From assembly GCA_029624735.1 (NCBI GenBank), contig JARSSM010000019.1:244630-308629 (forward strand): a stretch of 64,000 bases of DNA. The letters run 5' to 3'. Under the pieces are notes generated by a model. It worked only from the letters and a program-made list of their open reading frames with translations. It searched no databases and had not been told where the DNA came from. Of the stretch, positions 29,451-38,343 are shown in pieces. Source of the stretch: Defluviicoccus sp. Lineage in GTDB: Bacteria; Pseudomonadota; Alphaproteobacteria; Rhodospirillales; Defluviicoccaceae. A program made the position numbers and the translations under genes. The stretch's first letter is position 1. Every line of letters begins with the position of its first letter.

Positions 29451-30211
29451 GCGGGCGAAGGAACCAGCGTAACCCAGGCGACCGTGACGGCGGCTATGCT
29501 CGCGTGCAGCGCAACTGCGCCGCTGAGGAACGCTGGCGACAGGGCCACCGCGGGCGCCAGCGTGCGCAGTTCGCCGGTGCAGGCGCGCGTCGAGAGGCCG
29601 ATTTCCATCCGCCGGCCGCGGTCAAGCAGGCGCGGCAAGAGTGTTGCGGCGAGGAGGCCGCTTGAGCGGATCGCGCGGCGAATGTCCCGGTAGCCAAGAC
29701 GGTTTGCCTGCGCCTGCTGTCCGCGTGCGGCCATGCCGAAGGCGAGCATAATAAAGCGGTACATCATGACCGCGATTTCGATGATCGGCGCTGGTACGCG
29801 CAAACGATGCGCCTGCCGAAGGAGCGCCGTGAGCGGGACCGTCATCACGATCAGGAGCAGCGAGGCCACCGCCGCCAGCGCCCGCAGCGTCACCGCCGCG
29901 GCTGTCGCTATGGAGTCTGTCGACGCCGCGAGCCACGGCGCGCCGGCATCCGGCTGCACCGAGACCGCCAGCACGACGGCGCCTAAGGCCAGAAAGGCCA
30001 GCGGTGCGGCAAGGATGGCCAGGTAATCGCGGACACTCACCCGTGCGCCGACCAGCACCGCTGACGCCGCCGCGAGTAGGACCAGCGGTCCCGCCGGAAT
30101 GGCTGGCAGGATCAGACTCAACAGCAGGAGCCCGCCGCCCAGCATCAGTTTCTCGGCCGGGTGGCGACGGCTCCAACGGTTGGTCTGCGCGATCCGGTCA
30201 ATGAGATCCAT
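29447..30211 (-). CDS. cbiQ: cobalt ECF transporter T-component CbiQ
   Basis: A 254-residue membrane protein of the EcfT/CbiQ family. It starts MDLIDRIAQTNRWSRRHPAEKL, has about five or six hydrophobic helices, and carries the coupling motif ARACTGELR-like region and ARGQQAQANRLGYRDIRRAIRSSGLLAATLLPRLLDRGRRMEIGL, which docks on the ATPase. The start at 30211 overlaps the end of cbiN by 14 bases. The longer open frame upstream reads through cbiN in another frame. Confidence 0.92.
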   Translation of the reverse strand: MDLIDRIAQTNRWSRRHPAEKLMLGGGLLLLSLILPAIPAGPLVLLAAASAVLVGARVSVRDYLAILAAPLAFLALGAVVLAVSVQPDAGAPWLAASTDSIATAAAVTLRALAAVASLLLIVMTVPLTALLRQAHRLRVPAPIIEIAVMMYRFIMLAFGMAARGQQAQANRLGYRDIRRAIRSSGLLAATLLPRLLDRGRRMEIGLSTRACTGELRTLAPAVALSPAFLSGAVALHASIAAVTVAWVTLVPSPA

Positions 30212-30503
30212 CGCCGCCGCTGCCACGGACCCGCACCTGGCCCCGGCGCAGGCCGAGGTAGTAGCCGAGAAAGCCTGCACCCAAAGCGGCCTGGAGCGTG
30301 AACAGCAGGCTTGCGACTTCGCCGCTCGGCGGCTCCCAGAGCGGCCCAAACCATGGCTCGTAAGCCGGCTGGATCTCAGTGATCAAAGCCTGGGCCGCGC
30401 CGTCGGCACCACCGAACACCTCTTCACCCTGGAAACCCATCAGCAGTGGCACGATCGCAAGTGCAACCGCGATCAAGAGCAGGACGGCGTTGCGACGAGC
30501 CAT
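30198..30503 (-). CDS. cbiN: cobalt transport accessory protein CbiN
   Basis: A 101-residue protein with two membrane helices (about 6-24 and 62-84) joined by a periplasmic loop (FQGEEVFGGADGAAQALITEIQPAYEPWFGPLWEPPSGEV). This is the CbiN layout, including the conserved YEPWF.P.WEPPSGE. CbiN assists metal loading of CbiM. It abuts the cbiM stop and overlaps cbiQ. Confidence 0.92.
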   Translation of the reverse strand: MARRNAVLLLIAVALAIVPLLMGFQGEEVFGGADGAAQALITEIQPAYEPWFGPLWEPPSGEVASLLFTLQAALGAGFLGYYLGLRRGQVRVRGSGGDGSH

Positions 30504-31174
30504 CAGCGGACCTCCCCGGCGAGATGCGGCAGCTGGCGGAGTTCGTCACGGCTGTAGCTCGTCAGAATAGTGAAGACCACCACCGTGACGAGGCCCTCGA
30601 TGATCGCGAGCGGCACCTGGGTGAGCGCAAAGACGGCGGCAAACTTAACGAACGAGCCGGCAAAGCCGCTCACCGGATCAGGGAACGCAACCGCCAACTG
30701 GGCCGACGTCACGACGTACGTCGAGAGATCGGCGAGGGCAGCGGCCATGAAAACCGCGACCACTGCCGAGGCACCGATCGCTTGGCCGAGGCGGAACACT
30801 CCCCAGGCGACGAAGGGGCCGACGATCGCCATCGAAAACACGTTCGCCCCCAACGTCGTCAGTCCGCCGTGGGCGAGCAGAAGCGCCTGGAACAACAAGA
30901 CGAGGCTGCCGAGTACCGTCATCACCGAAGGACCGAACAGGACCGCGCCGAGCCCGGTGCCGGTCGGGTGCGAGCAACTGCCGGTGACGGAGGGAATTTT
31001 CAGTGCTGACAACACAAAACAAAATGCGCCGGAAGCGGCGAGCAGCATCTTTGTTTCCGGATGGGCACGAACGGTTCGGACCAGCCGCATCCCGCCCCAG
31101 GCCACGATCGGCGCCGACACGGCCGTCCAACCAACGGCGTGCGCAACCGGCAGGTAGCCCTCCATGATATGCAT
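30503..31174 (-). CDS. cbiM: cobalt ECF transporter substrate-binding protein CbiM
   Basis: A 223-residue membrane S-component. It starts MHIMEGYLP; in CbiM/NikM the N-terminal amine and His2 bind the metal, so the start at 31174 is fixed by function as well as by the strong GGAGGAGG ribosome site. The motif [23 protein letters not shown] is diagnostic. About seven hydrophobic helices follow. It is the first gene of cbiMNQO and lies directly downstream of a cobalamin riboswitch, which makes cobalt the likely substrate rather than nickel. Confidence 0.94.
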   Translation of the reverse strand: MHIMEGYLPVAHAVGWTAVSAPIVAWGGMRLVRTVRAHPETKMLLAASGAFCFVLSALKIPSVTGSCSHPTGTGLGAVLFGPSVMTVLGSLVLLFQALLLAHGGLTTLGANVFSMAIVGPFVAWGVFRLGQAIGASAVVAVFMAAALADLSTYVVTSAQLAVAFPDPVSGFAGSFVKFAAVFALTQVPLAIIEGLVTVVVFTILTSYSRDELRQLPHLAGEVR

Positions 31175-31304
31175 TGTCCCTCCTCCCGAGGCCGCATGTG
31201 GCCCGAACAAACCAGACGCCAAGACAGCGCGAACGGAGGAGGGCTTTGAGCTGCGAACATGCTCACCGCCGGCCCCGGTGCACCCCGCCCGGAAGCGTCG
31301 CGTC

Positions 31305-31512
31305 TTCGTCCTGACGGCAGGTCTCCTGGCTCGCAGGTCCCCGCTCTCACCCGGCCTTCCCGGTTTCCCAGTGGCCGACCCTTTCGTAAGGGGGCGAGAG
31401 CTACCCTGCGCACAGTTGCGGGGGCAGCCACGGCAGCGGGTCCCCGTCGGGTCGACCCACACCGTGTTCCCTTTTAATCCTCGGGCTTTGTCACCCTTCG
31501 AGGAACCGTCGG
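31305..31512 (-). ncRNA. cobalamin (B12) riboswitch upstream of cbiM
   Basis: Read on the minus strand, this leader carries the canonical B12 elements in order: GGGAACACGGTG, GCTGCCCCCGCAACTGT, CCACTGGG, CCGGGAAGGCCGGG and the B12 box AGCCAGGAGACCTGC at 31317-31331. It lies about 130 bases before the cbiM start, so adenosylcobalamin should switch off cobalt uptake. The outer boundaries are approximate. Confidence 0.95.
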
Positions 31513-31633
31513 CCGAAGGATAAGCACCGCCGGAAGATCGCGTCAAGGACCACGTTCCGGCCTGCCCTGGCGCCGAGCGTCGCAGACTGTGCTAGAAGGA
31601 GACAACGAAAAGAACCAGCCGCCGGGATCTGTC

Positions 31634-33238
31634 GTGAACACTCAAACGCTGCTGCCGCCGCCACCGCCACGGCTCAACATCGCCCGCTACTGCATCGCCG
31701 CCCAAGCCGCGGCGCATCCGGACAAGACGGCGCTGATCGTGGCCGGCTCAGGCGCGCCACAACAGGTGAGCTATGGCGCCCTTGACCTGGCGGTGCGCCG
31801 GCTTGCGGGCGGGCTGCGCAAGCTCGGTCTGCCGCAAGGCGCGCGGCTGATGGTCCGCATGGACAACGACGTGCCCTACATCCTAACTTTCTTCGCCGCG
31901 CTTGCGGCCGGGCTCGTGCCGTTGCCATCGGCTGCCGCGCTGACCAGCGAGGAGGCGGAATTCCTGCTCGCCGACTCCGAAGCCGCGGCGATCGCGCTCT
32001 CCGACGACCTGGCGTTGACACATGCGCCGCCGCCTGCCGTGCGGGTGTTGACCGAGGAGGAAATCAAGCGCCTGGCGGCGAACGCCGAGCCGGCCGATTA
32101 CGCCGACACCCAAGCCGACGACCCGGCTTTTCTGATCTACACGTCGGGAACGGTCGGTCGGCCGAAAGGCGTGCTGCACGGCCATCGGGTCGCCTGGGGG
32201 CGGCGACCGATGTATCAGGGCTGGTACGGAATCACTGGTGACGACGTCGTGCTGCACGCCGGTGCCTTCAACTGGACCTACACGCTGGGCGTAGGTCTGA
32301 TCGATCCGTGGGCCAACGGTGCCACGGCCGTGCTGTACAACGGCCCGGCCGATCCCGCGGTCTGGCCGCAGCTCATTGAGCGCTTCGGCGTTACCATCTT
32401 CGCGACCGTGCCGAGCCTCTATCGGCGCATTCTCAAGTACGCAAGCTTCCACCGCGACGGCCTCAAGACGCTCCGCCACGGGCTGACGGCGGGTGAGGCG
32501 CTGCCGCCCGCGGTTCTCAAGGCCTGGCAGGAAGCGACAGGAACGCCGCTCTACGAGGCGCTCGGCATGAGCGAAATCTCGACCTACATCTCGACCGGGC
32601 CTGGCATGGAGGCCAAGCCGGGCAGCCCCGGCAGGCCGCAGCCCGGCCGGCGGGTGGCGATCCTCGATCCCGGTGACGCGGATGGTGACGAGACCGACGA
32701 AGCTTCCGCAGCGGTCGCGAAGCCGGTGCGAGAACTCCCGGCCGGCGCGATCGGCCTCCTTGCCGTCCATCGCTCCGATCCCGGCCTGATGCTGGGCTAC
32801 TGGCGCCGGCCGGAGGAAGAGGCTCTGGTTTACCGCGGCGAGTGGTTCTGCGGCGGTGACTTGGCCTCGATCGATGCCGACGGTTACGTCTGGTTCCACG
32901 GCCGCCACGACGACATCCTCAATCCCATGGGCTATCGGCTCTCGCCGCTCGAGATCGAGGGCGTTCTCGCCCATCACCCGATGGTGCACGAGGTCGCGGT
33001 CGGCGAACTGGCAGCGGGCGAAGGTGTGCACATCCTCGCCGCCTTTGTCGTCCCGCACGGCGCGGGAGACGAGCGCCAACTGCTCGACTGGTCCAAAGAT
33101 CACCTCGCGACCTACAAGCAGCCGCGCATGGTGGTGTTCGTCGATCACCTGCCGCGCACCCGCAACGGCAAGCTCCTGCGCCGGGAACTGCCGCACCGGA
33201 TCGAGGACGCGCAACCCCCTTCCCGTCGCGACGATTGA
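31634..33238 (+). CDS. AMP-binding acyl/aryl-CoA synthetase family protein
   Basis: A 534-residue adenylate-forming enzyme (ANL superfamily). Motif A3 is LIYTSGTVGRPKG, motif A5 is YEALGMSE, A7 is EWFCGGDLASIDADG, A8 includes GRHDDILNPMGYRLSPLEIE and the A10 lysine is in RTRNGKLLRREL. It activates a carboxylic acid to its CoA thioester; the layout is nearest the acetate/benzoate-type ligases, but the substrate is unknown. The start is either GTG 31634 or GTG 31589; the latter has no site upstream, while an AAGGAGA lies inside its extension. It is divergent from the cbi riboswitch. Confidence 0.85.
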   Translation: MNTQTLLPPPPPRLNIARYCIAAQAAAHPDKTALIVAGSGAPQQVSYGALDLAVRRLAGGLRKLGLPQGARLMVRMDNDVPYILTFFAALAAGLVPLPSAAALTSEEAEFLLADSEAAAIALSDDLALTHAPPPAVRVLTEEEIKRLAANAEPADYADTQADDPAFLIYTSGTVGRPKGVLHGHRVAWGRRPMYQGWYGITGDDVVLHAGAFNWTYTLGVGLIDPWANGATAVLYNGPADPAVWPQLIERFGVTIFATVPSLYRRILKYASFHRDGLKTLRHGLTAGEALPPAVLKAWQEATGTPLYEALGMSEISTYISTGPGMEAKPGSPGRPQPGRRVAILDPGDADGDETDEASAAVAKPVRELPAGAIGLLAVHRSDPGLMLGYWRRPEEEALVYRGEWFCGGDLASIDADGYVWFHGRHDDILNPMGYRLSPLEIEGVLAHHPMVHEVAVGELAAGEGVHILAAFVVPHGAGDERQLLDWSKDHLATYKQPRMVVFVDHLPRTRNGKLLRRELPHRIEDAQPPSRRDD

Positions 33239-33261
33239 ACGCCGGCGGCCAAGCGGCCAAG

Positions 33262-33675
33262 ATGCGGGCGATGACGGGACGAGGAATCATCCACTCTGGC
33301 GCGAACAGCCGCGACCGGGGCTGGCAGCACGCGGCTGCCGGCACCGTCCTCGCTACGCTCGCCCTGTTCGTCCATGTCCTCGTCCCCGTGCTCTTCGGGC
33401 CGCACATGGTGCGGCCGCGGCTGGCCAGCGTTGAGGTAAGCGCCCACTGTATCGCCGGTCCGTCGAGCCAGGACCCGCAGCGGTCGCGGCCGAAGCCGCA
33501 GGATTGCCCAATCTGCCGCCATGTCGCGTCGGCAGCTGCGGCCTTCGTGCCGGCGCTGATCGCGGCCGAACCCGCCTCCCTGGTGAGCGCACTCGTGCCG
33601 CGCTCGTCGGACCATCAGGTCCGCTTCGCCGATCGCAGCGGCATCGCTCGGCCACGGGCGCCGCCAATCGGTTGA
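33262..33675 (+). CDS. DUF2946-like membrane protein with CPIC motif
   Basis: A 137-residue protein. One membrane helix (about 24-46) is followed by a periplasmic part with a DCPICRHVASAAAAF motif, the CPIC signature of DUF2946. Such proteins are commonly found next to copper-handling genes. The role is unknown. The start at ATG 33262 is tentative (ATG 33271 is also possible). It precedes a DsrE-like gene and PCuAC in the same direction. Confidence 0.65.
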   Translation: MRAMTGRGIIHSGANSRDRGWQHAAAGTVLATLALFVHVLVPVLFGPHMVRPRLASVEVSAHCIAGPSSQDPQRSRPKPQDCPICRHVASAAAAFVPALIAAEPASLVSALVPRSSDHQVRFADRSGIARPRAPPIG

Positions 33676-33798
33676 TGGATGCGCAAGTCCGCCCGGCTGC
33701 CGGCCAGCGGACAATCAAATCGGATGATCACAAAGAAGATGCAGGCGCGTGACCAGCCGGTCTGCCTGCGTACGCGGATCACAAGAGGAACACCTCAG

Positions 33799-34218
33799 AT
33801 GAAATCGATGATTACGGCGCTGATGCTGGCTGCCTTCGTTCTTGCCACTCCGGCGGCGCAACCGCGCGCGGCCGACGCGCCCACCACCTTGTTCGTCAAT
33901 CTCACAACCGACGATGCCTGGACCAACGAAATGGGCCTGTTCTATGCCGAGAAGGTTCTCGATGCCGGCCATCCCGTGGTCGTGTTCATGAACGTCCGGG
34001 CCGTACGCTTTGCGGTCAAGGACGTCCCAGCCGAACTCAAACCGGCCCAGGATGCTCTGAAGGCGCTGATGGCAAAGGGCGCCAAGGTTCACGTCTGCGG
34101 CATGTGCACCAAGCGGGCCGGGCTCAGCCAGGAGCAGTGGATAGAGGGATCAGTCGCCGGTGGGGCGGAGACCATCGCGATCCAGATGAACCCCAGCACG
34201 CAAGTTCTTTCCTATTGA
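33799..34218 (+). CDS. exported DsrE-family protein with CGMC motif
   Basis: A 139-residue protein. The signal peptide (about 1-25, ending PRAADAP) is followed by a DsrE/DsrF-like fold (TTLFVNLTTDDAWTNEMGLFYAEKVL, VVVFMNVRAVRF). The cysteine pair in VHVCGMCTKRAG is at the position of the active-site cysteine in sulfur-carrier relatives. A periplasmic DsrE-like protein next to a copper chaperone suggests thiol or copper handling; this is inferred. AGAGGA precedes the ATG. Confidence 0.8.
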   Translation: MKSMITALMLAAFVLATPAAQPRAADAPTTLFVNLTTDDAWTNEMGLFYAEKVLDAGHPVVVFMNVRAVRFAVKDVPAELKPAQDALKALMAKGAKVHVCGMCTKRAGLSQEQWIEGSVAGGAETIAIQMNPSTQVLSY

Positions 34219-34254
34219 GCCAGCGTAAATAAACAGATCAGGAGTCGCGTACAG

Positions 34255-34734
34255 ATGAGAAACCGTTTAATCGCTCTCACTACGGCATTTGTGGCCTTGG
34301 CGTTCGTGACTGCCGCCTTTGCCCACGACTACACATTGGGCGATCTCAGGATTGACCACCCTTGGGCACGTGCTTCGGCCGGCGCGGCTGCTAACGGTGC
34401 GGCCTACATGACCATCGCCACGACCGGCACAGCCGCCGATCAGCTCGTCAAGGCAGCGTCGCCAGTAGCCGATAAGGTCGAGCTGCATACGCATATCCTG
34501 GATGGCGACGTCATGCGGATGCGGCCGGTGAGCGGCATCACCGTCAACGTCGGCGAACCTGCGGTGCTGCGGCCGGGCGGCTTGCACGTGATGCTGATCA
34601 GCCTCAAGGAGCCGTTGAAGCAGGGCACCCAGTTCCCGCTGACGCTCACCTTCGAGAAGGCGGGGACGGTGACGGTGCAGGTTGAGGTGGAGGCTGCCTC
34701 CATGCCGACGGAGCCGATGCAGCACAAGCATTAG
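34255..34734 (+). CDS. PCuAC-family periplasmic copper chaperone
   Basis: A 159-residue protein. A signal peptide (about 1-23, ending AAFA) precedes the PCuAC domain. The copper-binding residues are in VELHTHILDGDVMRMRPV and LRPGGLHVMLI, which follow the family H...M...H-x-M pattern. A Met/His tail (MPTEPMQHKH) could add copper affinity. PCuAC delivers Cu(I) for assembly of the CuA/CuB sites of cytochrome oxidases. It lies 36 bp after the DsrE-like gene. Confidence 0.9.
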   Translation: MRNRLIALTTAFVALAFVTAAFAHDYTLGDLRIDHPWARASAGAAANGAAYMTIATTGTAADQLVKAASPVADKVELHTHILDGDVMRMRPVSGITVNVGEPAVLRPGGLHVMLISLKEPLKQGTQFPLTLTFEKAGTVTVQVEVEAASMPTEPMQHKH

Positions 34735-34798
34735 GGCCTCAAGCGTACCGTCCGGGCCGTTGGCGTCATGCCGGCGGCCCGCACCCGGTCGGAAACAC

Positions 34799-34827
34799 TT
34801 GACGCTCAACCGCCCGCTGTTTGCTAA
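34799..34827 (+). promoter_or_regulatory. possible promoter of the srf-type gene cluster
   Basis: TTGACG (34799-34804) and TGCTAA (34822-34827) are 17 bases apart, with a predicted leader of about 38 bases before the ATG at 34872. The -10 is poor, so this is a tentative call. Confidence 0.35.
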
Positions 34828-34871
34828 TGAGGCTGTAACGGTACAACAGGAATCGCGGGCGAGGGGGAGGA

Positions 34872-36680
34872 ATGGTCAGGCAACTGCGGATCGCACGCCT
34901 CGATGCCAGCGGCTTCGTGCCCACGTTGGGCGACGGGGCAGCGAGCGCGGATCTGCACCGACGTCTGGATGCGCTGATCCGCCGGCATCTGCCGGAGGTG
35001 ACCGCGTCGCTGTTTGCCGAGCCGGCGCCCGCGGCCGACGGCCGGATGATCGAGTGGTACTCCGATCTCGCCGGCCAGCCGGTGCCACTGACAGCCCTCA
35101 CCTCGCAGGCGTACGAGAAGGCGCGCGACGTCCTTAACGAGCGGCTCAAGTCCCTGGCCGCGCTCGCGGACCGGCTGCCGCGTATCGATCCGTCAGCAGC
35201 GGACTTGGCCGGCCCCTTGCGCCAGGCGCTCACCTACCCCGGCGAGGAGTCGGTCTACGTCATCGGCGGTCAGCCGGTCATCGTCTTCTGGGGGCATCAG
35301 CGGCAAGGGGCGGTACCGCCGCCTGGGCCCGTATCGCCGGTCGCTGCGGCTGAACCCGTCGCAGACGGAGCGGCTGTCGTGCCGCCCGCGGCAGTGGCAG
35401 CAGCAACGACGACAGCCGGTCCGCGGCGGCTGTGGCCGCTTGGCCTGCTCGCATTGCTGGCACTCTTAGGCCTTGCTGGCTACGGTCTGGTCGCCTTCGA
35501 TCTCATGCGCTGGCCGCCCTGGGGGCCCGACTACCGGGCGCTGCTGCGAACGGCAAAGGATGAGGAGCAGGCGCTGCGGTCCCGCATGGCGGAACTGGAG
35601 GCGAACGTGCGCGATGCCCTCGCGCTGTGCGCTTTGCAGGCACGGCTGGCGGCTGCCCGCGCAGACGAGGAGCCGCTGCGCCAAAAGGTGGACTCGCTTA
35701 ACGCCCAGCTCGCGGCCGAGCGCGAACTCTGTCCACTCAAGGAACAGCTACGGGCGGCCAGGGACGAAGGGGCGGCGCTGACACGCTCGCTTGACTCTGT
35801 CCAGAGCAAACTTGCCAAGGCAATCGCCGCGTGCAAGCGCAAGGCCGAGCTTGCACGCAAGAAGGAACGTGAAGAACAGCGTCGCGCCGAAGCGGAACGG
35901 CGCGAGGCCGAGCGGGCGGCACAGCAGGCGGAGGCCGAACGGCAGCAGGCGGCAAAGCCCCCGGCCGAACAGCCGCGCACGCCGCCGGCTGCAAAGGGCC
36001 TGCCGCCGTGTCCCGGCGAGCGACCGCCGGAGGAGGCACCGGATGTCGCGATTGTCCTCGATTCCTCAGGCAGCATGGGCTTTCCCGCCTCGATGACGAA
36101 TACGGACGTCCGCTCCGAGATCGCGCGGCAGATCATGCAAGGCGTGTTCGGCCCCGCGGCGGGCATGGTGATACCGCGCCAGAGCGGACCATCGCGGCTC
36201 GAAGAAGCGAAGAAGGGCATCAACAACGTCGTCCGTTCGCTGCCACAGGATGTCGATGTCGGTTTGGTGGTCTTGAAGCGGTGCCCGATGGCCGACAACC
36301 TGGGCTTCTTCTCGCCCTCGCAGCGCGGTGCGTTGACGCGCCAGGTTGATAACCTGCGGCCGATGCAGGGCACGCCCTTGGCGCAAGGGATCGCGCAGGC
36401 CGGTGAGATGGTGGACGGCGTCAAGGCGCCAGGCGTCATCGTCGTTATTTCCGACGGCGAGGACAGCTGCGGCGGTGATCCATGCCAGGCAGCGCGGGCG
36501 CTGAAAGCGGCAAAGCCGAAGGTCACCATCAACGTCGTCGATATCGTCGGCAGCAACGCGGCACGTTGCGTTGCCCAGGTCACGGGCGGCCAAATCTTGA
36601 CGCCGGAAGATGGTCTTGCCTTCGAAAAGACGATAAGAAGGGCAACCACAGAGGCGCTAAAGCCCCCACACTGTCCGTAA
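34872..36680 (+). CDS. VWA-domain membrane protein with SrfA-type N-terminus
   Basis: A 602-residue protein and the first gene of the srf-type cluster. The N-terminal domain (about 20-145) is like that of SrfA (LFAEPAP, IEWYSDLAGQPVPL, VYVIGGQPVIVFWG). One membrane helix (about 190-212) is followed by a long charged coiled coil (about 225-365) and a C-terminal von Willebrand A domain (about 388-600). The MIDAS is complete: DSSGS, GTPL and SDGED. Cysteines in the VWA part suggest it is periplasmic. VWA domains bind partner proteins through a divalent metal. The ATG has a strong GGGGGAGGA site. The product probably works with SrfA, SrfB and SrfC. Confidence 0.85.
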   Translation: MVRQLRIARLDASGFVPTLGDGAASADLHRRLDALIRRHLPEVTASLFAEPAPAADGRMIEWYSDLAGQPVPLTALTSQAYEKARDVLNERLKSLAALADRLPRIDPSAADLAGPLRQALTYPGEESVYVIGGQPVIVFWGHQRQGAVPPPGPVSPVAAAEPVADGAAVVPPAAVAAATTTAGPRRLWPLGLLALLALLGLAGYGLVAFDLMRWPPWGPDYRALLRTAKDEEQALRSRMAELEANVRDALALCALQARLAAARADEEPLRQKVDSLNAQLAAERELCPLKEQLRAARDEGAALTRSLDSVQSKLAKAIAACKRKAELARKKEREEQRRAEAERREAERAAQQAEAERQQAAKPPAEQPRTPPAAKGLPPCPGERPPEEAPDVAIVLDSSGSMGFPASMTNTDVRSEIARQIMQGVFGPAAGMVIPRQSGPSRLEEAKKGINNVVRSLPQDVDVGLVVLKRCPMADNLGFFSPSQRGALTRQVDNLRPMQGTPLAQGIAQAGEMVDGVKAPGVIVVISDGEDSCGGDPCQAARALKAAKPKVTINVVDIVGSNAARCVAQVTGGQILTPEDGLAFEKTIRRATTEALKPPHCP

Positions 36681-36714
36681 TGTCGGGCTGCCGCGACGGA
36701 GGTTGGTGATCACG

Positions 36715-38301
36715 ATGGCTGGAGCCTTGCTGCGATCCGGGGAATTGCACGACTACCAGGCCTTGGGCGCCGTCGGCAGCCCGGTGTACAGCGCCGCCAG
36801 TCAGTTGCGCGCTGCCATGCGCCGGCAGATCGGCGAGGAGGTCGCCAACCTGTTCGCGATCCCGCGCGCCAGCGAGCAGGGCGACGTCATCGACTGGTAC
36901 TCCCCTTACCCCGGCGTGGTCGTGCCCTGGTCGGCGGCGACGCTTGAGGAACGCCAGCAGGCGCTTGCGGAAGTGAAGGCGGCCCGGGCGCGGCTGAAGG
37001 AGAAGAGCCAGACCCTGATTGACGACGGCAAACAGCGCGAGGATCGGGAACGTCAAGTGTTTGGCCGCCTGCTGGCACTGGCGACCATGATCCCCGGCGA
37101 CGACCACATCTATCTCGTCGACGGGAAGCCGGTTCTCACTTTCTGGGGCTTCCACCCGTTGCACGCTCCGCCGGGGCTCGACGTGATCGGAACGCTCGAT
37201 CCCGCCGCGGCGTCAGCAGCGCCACCAGCGCCTGCGGTTGTGGCCGAGGCAGCGGCGTCGACCGCGGCCGAAGCGGGCACGTTGGCGGAAACCGTGACAG
37301 CGGCTGAGACGGTGGCAGAGACAGCGGTCGTGGCTCGGCGGCCGTGGTGGTGGTCGCTGCTGGCGCTGCTGCTGTTGCTTCTTTTGTTGTTGCTCCTGCT
37401 ACTGGGCTTGCGCCGCTGCGGCATCGAGGTCCCGTTGCCGGCGTGGCTGCCGATCCCGTTTGAGGAAGATGCCAGGGTGCCGGTCATTGAGGGGCCGGTG
37501 CCAGCCGTGGTCGATGAGCGCGGCGGCGTCCGCATCACCCGCGAGGGCACGGTGATCCAGCGTGACGGTACGACAACGGTGGTGCCGGGCACGGAGGGAG
37601 CGGTTCCAGGCGCGCCGGTCCGGGGAGCGGCCGATCAGCCGGGTGCCACGCCGGCGCAAGAGGGGGGCCCACCCGCAGCGTCGCCGGATTCCGCACAACC
37701 CCCACAGCCGGCCGGAACCGAAACACCCGAACAGTCGGCCGAGCCGCCCGCCGCTGCCGAGCCAAAGCCGGAAGGCGCGAAGGACGACGGGCAGCCGCCG
37801 GCGGATCAGGCGGTGAAACCGGAACAGCCGCCCGCCGCCGACGGAAAGCCGCCCGTGCCGCCGCAGCCCCAAGTGACGCCGCAGCCGCCACCCGGTGCAC
37901 CGGTTCCGGCTGGAACCGGGCAGCAAGGCAAGCCGCTCACCATTCCGCCGAGTGCCGTCAAACAGGGCTCGACCGCCTTCCTCAATGGCAACTGGCGCTC
38001 GATCACCGGACTGCAGGACCGCTCTGGCGCGCCGGTCGAACTCAATTACAGCTTCGACAAGGGCCAGGGCACGGTGACGCTCAATCAGGCGCGCGGCGGC
38101 CAGAAGCAGGCCTGCACCGGCCAGGCGGGATCAAGCCTGAAGAATGGCCAGTTGGTCATCACCCAGACCGGCATCCGCTGTCCGGATGGAACACAGTTCC
38201 TTGACTCGCAGGTGAAGTGCACGGTCGGTGCCAGCGGCAAGGCGGTCTGTCGCGGTGCCAACGCCGACGGCACGGACTACGACGTCAATATCGTGCAATA
38301 G
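36715..38301 (+). CDS. srfA: SrfA-family membrane protein
   Basis: A 528-residue protein. The N-terminal domain (about 1-155: LLRSGELHDYQALGAVG, VIDWYSPYPGVVVPW, IYLVDGKPVLTFWGF) corresponds to SrfA, first described with srfB and srfC as an SsrB-regulated operon of Salmonella. A striking membrane helix with a run of thirteen leucines (about 222-236) follows. Then comes a long Pro/Ala/Glu/Gln-rich periplasmic stretch (about 270-400) and a C-terminal beta-rich domain (about 410-528) with two cysteine pairs. ATG 36715 is my choice; GTG 36706 is also near the GGAGG site. Confidence 0.75.
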   Translation: MAGALLRSGELHDYQALGAVGSPVYSAASQLRAAMRRQIGEEVANLFAIPRASEQGDVIDWYSPYPGVVVPWSAATLEERQQALAEVKAARARLKEKSQTLIDDGKQREDRERQVFGRLLALATMIPGDDHIYLVDGKPVLTFWGFHPLHAPPGLDVIGTLDPAAASAAPPAPAVVAEAAASTAAEAGTLAETVTAAETVAETAVVARRPWWWSLLALLLLLLLLLLLLLGLRRCGIEVPLPAWLPIPFEEDARVPVIEGPVPAVVDERGGVRITREGTVIQRDGTTTVVPGTEGAVPGAPVRGAADQPGATPAQEGGPPAASPDSAQPPQPAGTETPEQSAEPPAAAEPKPEGAKDDGQPPADQAVKPEQPPAADGKPPVPPQPQVTPQPPPGAPVPAGTGQQGKPLTIPPSAVKQGSTAFLNGNWRSITGLQDRSGAPVELNYSFDKGQGTVTLNQARGGQKQACTGQAGSSLKNGQLVITQTGIRCPDGTQFLDSQVKCTVGASGKAVCRGANADGTDYDVNIVQ

Positions 38302-38343
38302 CCTGTTGCAAGCAGCGCCACGGGGGAGGAACCTTTCGCCACC

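Noticed and set aside
31634..33238. RpfB-type acyl-CoA ligase of the DSF system
   Set aside because: The protein resembles acetate/benzoate-type ligases more than FadD/RpfB and lies 7 kb from the rpf genes beyond unrelated operons.
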